In this document: positions 56,834 to 64,000 of the stretch, in pieces
How the letters are laid out: each line of letters opens with the position of its first letter
Position numbering within the stretch: the first letter of the stretch is position 1
Assembly: GCA_950022295.1 (NCBI GenBank)
Contig: OX465600.1
Span: 22,295,282-22,359,281 of the forward strand
Source of the DNA: Bromus sterilis
Taxonomy: Eukaryota; Streptophyta; Magnoliopsida; Poales; Poaceae
Direction of reading: 5' to 3'
Length of the DNA stretch: 64,000 nucleotides
Translations under genes and position numbers: made by a program
The notes under the pieces: generated by a model
The model's database searches: none
Told to the model about the DNA's origin: nothing
What the model saw: the letters and a program-made list of their open reading frames with translations, nothing else

Positions 56834-58438
56834 ATGTCTGCGGGGGAATGGTTGCCTTCCGTTGTCACGACGGAGCTCATCCGGCGTTATCAAGACGAGG
56901 GGTTAATCCCTCGCCATGGCTGTCGCCTTCCTGGCCCAAGTGAGGTTGAACCTCACCCTAGAGAGGATGAGCGAGTTCTTCTTCTTTCTCATGTGGATAG
57001 GGGATTTTCTCTTCTGCCTCACCCTTTCCTCCTTGATTTCCTTGCTTTCATCGGATCTCAGCTGCATCATATCGTTCCCAATTCTATCACTCTTTTGTCT
57101 AGCTTTTCCTCTCTATGTGAGGGCTTTCTTGGGATAGATCCTCATTGGAACCTTTTCCGCACCATCTATACCATAAAGCCCCAAAAGATAAAGAACTCTG
57201 GGGAAGCAGAGATAAATCATCTTTGTGGGGGGATGTTCTTGGCGAAGAGGCAAGGTATCCAGTATTTTTCCTCTAGTTTGCCCGATTCTGTGAAGAACTG
57301 GCAGAATAGCTGGTTCTACTGTAAGGTAGATACCGCCCCTGGCACTCGGACGCTGCCTCCTTACTCGGATGTCAGGCTGTCCGACTCCCGAGGCTGGAAT
57401 CCTCGGTTGGTTGCTTCCGAGAAACAGCGTGTTTTACCCTTAATGAGGGAGGTGGTGAGGATGAAGAAGGCAGGGCTAGATGCTATGGATCTTATTGCTC
57501 TTTTCGTTAGTCGGAGAATCCAACCCTTGCAAGCCCGAGCTAGGAGGATGTGGGAATACACAGGGATTGATGATAACACCCGCTATAACAACTCGGCCAT
57601 GTCTCAGAAGGAGTTTGAACAACTCATGAAGATCATCACCAGCGTGACTCATGGTGCGCAGATGTCTGGCCGAGTTAGGCCTCTTGATATTAGCCGTCCT
57701 CCAGCTCTGGTGATTTTCTTTGAACCGACTAGTCTTTTGAGTGTTGTGATAAATCTTTAGTTTTAATCTGGTTATTTCGTCTATTTTTCAGACGAACATC
57801 GATCCATCTCCAATCCCCCTAGCGCCACAGCACCCTGTCGAAGAAGACGAGGACAACAACAACGATGCGGGACTCGGGGTTGAAGATGACGAGGAGACGG
57901 AGTCCGATGTGTTGCCTCCTCGCCCAACTGCCGAGCAGCGCTCCAAGGGTAATCACGACCGTGAGGCAGCTCGGGAAGGATCTGCTCGGGGGACGAAACG
58001 TCCCCTATCTCCGAGTAATGGGGAAAGTAGTGGCAAGGCCACCGCTCTTAGCCCGAGTCATGGGAAAGTGGCTCCCATGAAACAACGGAAAACGCTTTCT
58101 ACCCTTGGCGGGAGAAAGGTTAATGCTTCGACGGATGCCGCCGAGATTCCCAGGAAGTCTTCCGGGTCAGGGTCTGTTCAGACTGCTCCCGCCGCTGTTG
58201 CTCCCCCACGACGAGCTCTTAAAACAGCTCGGAAGTAATATCCGACAGCTTTTATTCTTCCTCCTTTGGTGATTTTGCAAATCTTAACTTTCCTCATATT
58301 GCAGTGTTCGTCCGAGTGGATCCGAGTCGCTCCCTGGTGTTGAGACTCATGATGCTGCAGCTTATGAAGATGTTAGTAACTGTGTTGTGACTGATTTTCA
58401 GGTGTTGGATTCTATTCCGGAGCAAATTCCATTCGATG
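56834..58438 (+). CDS. antisense gene of the outer Gypsy (Transposase_28-like), 5' part
   Basis: The gene runs opposite to the outer Gypsy. Exon 1 (56834-57709, 292 codons from ATG) is open and similar in layout to exon 1 of the inner Gypsy's antisense gene: LLLSHVDRGFSLLPHPF, SSLCEGFLGIDPHWNLF, VKNWQNSWFYCK. A GT..AG intron follows, then exon 2 (57792-58234), acidic (EEDEDNNNDAG) then Ser-rich and basic. A likely exon 3 (58305-58438) keeps the frame open. The stop at 58236-58238 would fall in the second intron if that donor (GAA|GTAATA) is used; otherwise the protein ends there at 440 residues. Later exons would lie beyond the CACTA insertion. The function of the family is unknown. Confidence 0.75.
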
Positions 58439-58519
58439 GTGAATACTCGTTCTTTGGCTCTAGATTTTATCCTTGCTTCGTGCTCTTGCACTACTAGGGA
58501 AAAGCTTATAGGTAGAGGC

Positions 58520-58760
58520 TTAACAGTAGCGCCCCTCAAAGACAGGCGCTACTGCTAATTAGCAGTAGCGCGCTACATGGACGCGCGCTACTCATATGCC
58601 TGTATCAGTAGCGCCTCATGTGAGGACCCGCTACTGGTAAAGGTGGTCCCCACCAAACCCAGATGTCAAGTTTTAGTAGCAGCGCCCCTCTGGAAAGCCC
58701 GCTACTACTATCTTTACCAGTAGCGCCGTAGCGGTACATGCGCTACTGGTAATGCGCAGC
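58520..58760. repeat. left subterminal hairpin repeats of CACTA 2
   Basis: Palindromic units of the form AGTAGCGCxCC..GGCGCTACTGC recur about six times. They play the same positional role as the TACCGGTT units of CACTA 1 but are unrelated in sequence. Confidence 0.88.
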
Positions 58761-59351
58761 AGCCACCTTTTCCACCAACCATCCCCTCCCCCCTCCTCTC
58801 TCTCCCTCACTTGCTTCTTCCTCATTCCTTCTCCTACCTCTTGTCCATCTCCATTAATGCATTACACCATCTCCATTAATGCACTACACACCATCTTCAT
58901 TAATGCAATATCTCTCTCTTTCCTTCTAATTTTCTCCTCCTCCACCACCACATATCATGCATAAATGCATCTAGCTATCTCTCTTTCTCACCTTTGTCTC
59001 CTTTCCCTCACTAGCTAGTGCAAGCTTCTCCCAAGTGTGATATTTTAACAAAAGGTATAACTTTCTCTCTCTCTGTTAATTAATTACTAGCTAGCTAGGT
59101 ACATGGATGCATGAGATGCGAGTAAAAAATTGTGCTTTGCATCAATGAAAATATTTGTGTGTGTGTGTATGGGTGTGTGATATGAGAGTTTGCCTATGTT
59201 TTGCCGAAATGTCGATTTACTTCCGTTTCGGCGAATTTCGGGCAAACTCTATATGTCCTATTTTTAGGAAGGTCATGCCGAATTTTTGTATGACTTTGAT
59301 ATGCATATGCATGTCGTTATAATCTTTTGTTTGTATAACTCGTAGGCGACC

Positions 59352-62300
59352 ATGAAGGTCTGTGGAAGGATGGTGGATAGATACTTGCGATCTGCAGTGG
59401 ACGACATGGTTGAAAAAAATTGAAAAGGAGATTTTATGTCCTTGTCGAAAATGCAAAGAAGGCGTCTGGCTGGACCCCTTTAAGGGTGGACGTTTGAAGG
59501 CGCACCTGCTTAGATATGGTTTCATGGATGGCTATACTCGATGGATAACTGAAGATGATGATGACGGTATCGACGGTGCAACCAATAACCCCATGGCAGC
59601 GGATGAAGAGATGATTGATGGATCCAAAGACGAAGAGGGCGCTGGAAATGATGGCGGAGAAGAGGCCGCACATGGTAATGGCGGAGAAGATCAGACCGAA
59701 CATGACGGAGAAGATGCGGACATGACGGATCCTTCATCGCTACTAAATTCAATCGTGCGGGACCCTCATGTTCGAGACCTGCTTCGCAAGAAGACGACTA
59801 GCGACAGAGCTCGTTCTAGAGAGGAGGCCAAGTTGGAGCAACTGGAGGTAGACTCGAAGACTCCATTGTATGATGGTTGCGCTCCTGAGGTGACCCGCTT
59901 GATTTTCACGCTCGAACTTCTAAAGATGAAGGCTAAAAACAAAAGGAGCGACAAAAGCCTCGATGATCATCTCAAGTATCTAAACAAGACAGTTCTTCCC
60001 CCGGGGAACCTTTGGCCTACTAGTATCGATGAGGCCAAGAAGATTGTGTGCCCTCTTGATCTTCCGCACATTAGATACCATGCATGCATCAACGATTGCA
60101 TCATTTATCAGAAAGAGAACGCAGAAAAAACCAGTTGTCCGGTGTGCAATGCTGATAGATACAAGAAGACCGGAAAGAAATCTCCTCAAAAAGTTGTATG
60201 GTATTTTCCGATCACTCCTCGTCTGCAGCGTTATTTCGTACATCCTAAGGAAGCTGAGCTCATGCGGTGGCACGCGGTCAGGAAGGTGCCCGATGATGGA
60301 GATGATCCGAAGATGAGACACCCTGTGGATGGAAGCCAGTGGAGAGCGTTGAACGCCGAATATGGATTTCATCTTGATCCAAGGAATGTCATGCTTGGCG
60401 TGAGTTCAGATGGCATGAATCCGTTTGGCAAGCAGAACACCAACCATAGCACATGGCCCGTGTTTGTATGGATGTACAACATTCCCCCGTGGAAGTGCAT
60501 GAAGACAAAGTACATACACATGAGCATTCTGATTCAAGGGCCGAAACAGCCAGGAAATAATATTAATCTATATCTCGAGCTATTGAAAGAGGAGCTAGAA
60601 ATGTTATGGAAATCACCAGTCAAGACATGGGACGCTTTCGAAAAAGAATATTTCTATATGAAAGCCGCAGTGCTGACGACGGTGCACGATTATCTCGGTT
60701 ACGGATATGTATCAGGCCAGGTGTGCCATGGATATTGCGGATGCACGAGGTGCATGGATGATACAACGTCTCAGCAGCTAACGAAAGATGGTGGGTTTGC
60801 GAAAATCGTGTACATGGGGCATCGAAGATGGCTCGAGAAGAATGACCCGTGGAGAAACCGTGGAGATCTATTCAATGGTGAGGCTGAGCATCGAGGACCT
60901 CCACGTAAGAGGAGCGGCGCCGAAATTGATGAGTTGCTGAAAAACTGGAAAGAGTGCCCCACGCCTGGAAAGATGAAAAAACCGGAGCCGCTGCTGAAGG
61001 TATGGAAAACAAGGTCTGTTTTCTGGGACTTGGAGTACTGGCCCAAACTCGATACACCTCATTGTCTTGATCAAATGCATATCACGAAGAATGTTCTCGA
61101 GAGTTTGCTTGGGACACTGATGAACATGCCGGAGAAGACCAAGGATGGGCCAAAGGCAAGAAGAGACTTGGAAGATTTGGAAATAAGGGCAGATCTCCAC
61201 ATGCCCCGTAAAACGGACGAGACAGAGACGGAGACAGAGGCGGGGGACAGTAGGCGGGGCAAAAAAGTAAAGAAGAAGGAAGAGAAATATTGCCCCCCTT
61301 CTTGCTTCACCTTCAATACGAAGGAGATCGATCAATTTTTCAAGTGTCTTACCGGAATAAAAGTTAGTTCCGGTTACTGTGGGAAGATAAGAAGATATCT
61401 AGACATGCAGAAAAAAAGGTTCAGCGGGATGAAGTCTCATGACTGTCACGTGATGATGACGCAGATACTACCGGTTGCCCTTAGAGGGATAATGGACAAG
61501 CACGTCCGTGACACGCTTACTGGTTTCTGTAATTTTTTCGATGTTATCTCTCGAAAGTCGATCAGTTCGAAGCAGCTCATAAGGCTAGAGGAAGAGATTG
61601 TTGTTATACTATGTGAGCTCGAGATGTACTTCCCGCCCGCGTTCTTTGACGTCATGGTGCATCTGTGTGTCCACATTGTGGACGACATCATCGACCTTGG
61701 CCCGTCATACCTGCACAACATGATGCCGTTCGAGAGGATGAATGGGGTCATCATAGGATTCATTCGTAACATGTCCCGACCAGATGGAAGCATCGTACAG
61801 GGCTATCTGACACAAGAGTGCATCTCTTTCTGCGAGAATTATCTAAGCAACGGAGATGACGACGTCCCTGTTGTTGGTTTGCCCGTTAACAAGCACCATG
61901 GGAGGCTCGGAGGAGAAGGTCACACCAACGGTCGGAGGGAACTGCATGTCGACCACTCGGATCGACGCAATGACTTTGACAGGGCAAACTTAGTAGTGCT
62001 ACAACATCTTGACGTGGTAGACCCTTTCGTGACACTGCACAAAGAAACTATTGCCAAGAAGTACCATGACCAGGGCCTACGCAAGACGGACGTCGAAGTT
62101 ACTAGAGAGCACAACTCCACTTTCTTGCCTTGGTTCAAAGAGCATGTTCTTGCCAATCCCCCGGAAGAGGGGTCTACAGACGCATTGCTCATATACGCCT
62201 TAGCACATGGCCCTGCTGTCAACTTCCTCACCTATCAGGCATACGATATAAACGGATACACGTTCTATACGGAGGCCAGAGATATGAAAAGTGATTTCTA

Positions 62301-62850
62301 GAACTCGGGGGTGACGATAGAATGCATGACTGACGACAATGGCTCAACTGAAAGATATTACGGAAAGGTCGAAGAGATCTGGGAGCTTAACTACTCTGGA
62401 CTACACAATGCGACGATGTTCCGTGTCAGATGGGCTAAGAATGTCGAAAGAGAAAACCGGTATTTCACTACTATGTCTATACCCGACACCAAGAGCTCTA
62501 CCGTGAACGTCATAGCCAAAAATGAGCCATGGATACATGCTAAGCACGTGACACAATGTTTCTACATAACCGACCCGAGCAATCCCAGCCGTGTTATCGT
62601 GAGGAGAGGAAAAAGAAACATCGTCGGAATGGATGGAGTCACCAACATAGAAGACTATGACCAGTACGGCAACCCGATGAGGGAAGATGACGACGACGAT
62701 GAAGCATATGTCAAAAGAAGAATGAAGACTACATTACCTATGAAAGATCGTACTCCATGGAAAAGGAAAAGTCACAACGAGGGCCTAAATTATTCGGAAA
62801 CGAACAAAAAAGGAAAGAAACTAATCACTAAGAAACGTCTTCGACGCTGA
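59352..62850 (+). pseudogene. CACTA 2 ORF1: TNP2-type transposase, one frameshift and one nonsense codon
   Basis: The ATG at 59352 follows a plausible acceptor (CTCGTAG). Its frame is lost at a run of seven A (59413-59419) after 20 codons. From there a long frame runs to TAG at 62299-62301, where the relative in CACTA 1 reads Gln in NQNSGV. It continues in the same frame to the final stop at 62848-62850. Domains: transposase-associated region with CPCRKCK, an acidic segment, the Transposase_21/TNP2 core (HACINDCIIYQKE, SSDGMNPFGKQN), DUF4218-like (YFPPAFFDVMVHLCVHIV) and DUF4216-like (RVRWAKNVERENRYF) regions. It is about as long as its relative. Only two one-base lesions disable it, so inactivation looks recent. 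Confidence 0.92.
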
Positions 62851-62998
62851 GAAACTAAATGTGTGTTGTAATCTATATATGTATCTATTTTGTATACTTG
62901 CACTTTAACCGCGTTATCGATCGGTCAAATTATATATTGCTGCTGTTAAATATACATTATATAAATTGTATCGGAAAATGGAAGAGGGAAAAAAATGC

Positions 62999-63305
62999 GT
63001 GCGTGCCTTGTAGCGCGTTGGTTTGAGGCATGGCGTGCTTAGCAAAAGGTCCCGTGTTCGAGTTCCGACTCTCCCTTTATTTTTGGAGAGGGGTACATGC
63101 GCGTGTTAAATATAAAGATAGGGTGTGTTCTGCAAAAAAAATGCAACGTAGACACGCCGAGGCCTATGGCGTTTCTATGTTGAGTAGACACGCCACGATG
63201 ATTGGCGTGTCTAAAAATGGTTAGATCCTGTTAAAAATTTGAAACGGGGTCAAATCGTGTTAAAAAATAAAAAAGGGGTCAGAACAGTAAAAAAAATTAA
63301 AAAGG
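62999..63305 (+). mobile_element. SINE-like insertion with tRNA-like head and 23-bp direct repeats
   Basis: The 307-bp segment lies between perfect 23-bp copies at 62976-62998 and 63306-63328. Its start resembles a tRNA gene: an A-box-like TAGCGCGTTGG at 63011 and a B-box-like GTTCGAGTT at 63056, spaced 45 bp as in tRNAs. It ends A-rich (CAGTAAAAAAAATTAAAA). Both boxes have one departure from consensus and the acceptor stem does not pair, so it is not a tRNA gene. A TAGACACGCC..GGCGTGTCTA hairpin lies in its middle. A chance duplication is possible: a shorter AAAAAAATGC also occurs at about 63137. Confidence 0.45.
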
Positions 63306-63339
63306 AAATGGAAGAGGGAAAAAAATGCCAGAAATATCA

Positions 63340-63470
63340 GTAGCGGGCCCTGATAGCGCGCGCTACTGCTAAGGTTTAGTAGTAGCGGGTCCTGTTAGAG
63401 CGCGCTACTGCTAAACGTAGCAGTAGCGCGCGCTTAAAGGGCCCGCTACTGCTAAGTTCCACATAAACCG
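63340..63470. repeat. internal copy of CACTA 2 subterminal hairpins
   Basis: CAGTAGCGGGCCC, GCGCGCTACTGCTAA and GTAGCAGTAGCGCGCGC units form the same palindromes as at the element's left end. No terminal CACTA/TAGTG motif follows, so this is an internal block placed after ORF1. Confidence 0.85.
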
Positions 63471-64000
63471 GTCGGGCAGGCCTTCTTCTTTTCATTCCCC
63501 TCTATCTCTCCCGCCCTGTCGAATTCCCCGGCCGCCGTCGTCGTCGCCTCGCCTCCGCCGCCCTCGTGACCTCGCCTCCCCGCCCTCGTCGCCTCGCCTC
63601 CGCGGCCGCCGCCGTCGTCAAGCCGCCGCCGTCGACCTCGCCTCCCCGCCCTCGTCGCCTAGCCTCCGCGGCCGCCGTCGTCGTCAAGCCGCCGCCGCCG
63701 ACCTCGCCTCCCCGCCCTCGTCGCCTCGCATCTTCTCGGTAATCCCCCCGCCCCCGTTTCTGCCCACGAAGTTCAGAATCACGATGACGTTGAGGAGGGT
63801 CCTCCATTGTTCCTTGCTTGTGATATCACCGCCATGCTTGTCCACCAGCGCCGTGTCATCCTTTTTGAACAAGTGCCTGGTCAGTGCACAATGGTAATGG
63901 CAATGCGAAGAGCTCAATCGGAATATATGTTCAGCAAAGAAGTTTGTTATGTCCTTGCTTGTTGTGCCTCTGTCACTTCCTTCTTAATTTCCAGCAAAAG
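63471..64000. other. GC-rich leader region, probably of CACTA 2 ORF2
   Basis: A 66-bp GC-rich tandem repeat (starts 63568, 63634, 63700; GACCTCGCCTCCCCGCCCTC) gives way to mixed sequence at 63740. By analogy with CACTA 1 this is where the ORF2 leader should begin, but no ORF2 exon is identifiable before the window ends. Confidence 0.55.

Larger units (their letters stand above)
34112..58488 (-). mobile_element. outer Gypsy retrotransposon (minus strand), incomplete in window
   Basis: On the minus strand an LTR begins TGTCGTGGTAATACC and ends ACAACA (34112-34789), preceded by a polypurine tract read as CACTTGGGGGCTAC, so this is the element's 3' end. The internal region resumes at 55961 after the inner Gypsy and carries an antisense gene. 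The other LTR and the gag-pol genes are not in the window. A CACTA element at 58489 interrupts it and hides the rest. Confidence 0.8.
58489..64000 (+). mobile_element. second CACTA transposon, left part, runs off the window
   Basis: It begins CACTACTAGGGAAAAGC after TTG (58486-58488, the presumed target copy), within an intron of the outer Gypsy's antisense gene. GTAGCGC-rich hairpins follow, then a TNP2 gene, an internal hairpin block and the GC-rich start of a second leader. No right terminus is present, so the end lies past 64000. Confidence 0.88.

Noticed and set aside
63004..63076. Functional tRNA gene
   Set aside because: The A box lacks a base, the B box has a mismatch and the acceptor stem does not pair; at best it is a tRNA-derived SINE head.

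Overview
The window is repeat-dominated plant nuclear DNA, almost certainly from a Triticeae grass (wheat, barley, rye or Aegilops type). The clearest sign is a Copia element whose long terminal repeats (LTRs) carry the BARE-1/WIS/Angela-type start, alongside CACTA elements with TNP2 transposase, Tourist- and Stowaway-like MITEs, and nested Gypsy elements with an antisense gene. Only one ordinary host gene looks intact: a DUF4220/DUF594 membrane protein gene at 26441-28456.

Layout. (1) 1-5395: a MuDR-like (MULE) element whose four-exon minus-strand transposase gene splices into one uninterrupted frame of about 1159 codons. (2) 5954-16361: a complete 10.4-kb CACTA element with matching termini and a 3-bp target duplication. 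ORF1 (TNP2) has three nonsense codons; ORF2 (Ptta/En-Spm plus a Ulp1-like protease) has one frameshift. (3) 16365-34111: gene-poor DNA with MITEs, minisatellites, a broken resistance-gene-like fragment, the DUF4220/DUF594 gene, a Harbinger-like element, a Pack-MULE-like element, a foldback element, and a ~170-bp satellite whose units carry a TATA box and a telobox. (4) 34112-58488: a nested retrotransposon stack. A minus-oriented Gypsy element holds a second, plus-oriented Gypsy (34938-55955, target duplication GCGAC), which holds an Angela/WIS-like Copia (40870-50176, target duplication GATCC). (5) 58489 to the end: a second CACTA element inserted in the outer Gypsy and running off the window. 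It carries a TNP2 gene with one nonsense codon and one frameshift, and a SINE-like insertion.

Main points of interest. Both Gypsy elements carry a multi-exon gene on the strand opposite their own transcription. In the inner one, six exons splice in phase, and the Copia element sits inside the last exon without changing the frame on either side. The inner Gypsy's sense coding region joins gag almost directly to integrase, with protease, reverse transcriptase and RNase H missing. The Copia has nearly identical LTRs but a coding region in ruins, which suggests mobilisation in trans. Both CACTA elements carry an extra internal copy of their subterminal hairpin repeats between ORF1 and the ORF2 leader, a shared architecture despite unrelated terminal sequences. 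All gene models come from reading the sequence by eye; no alignments or database searches were run.
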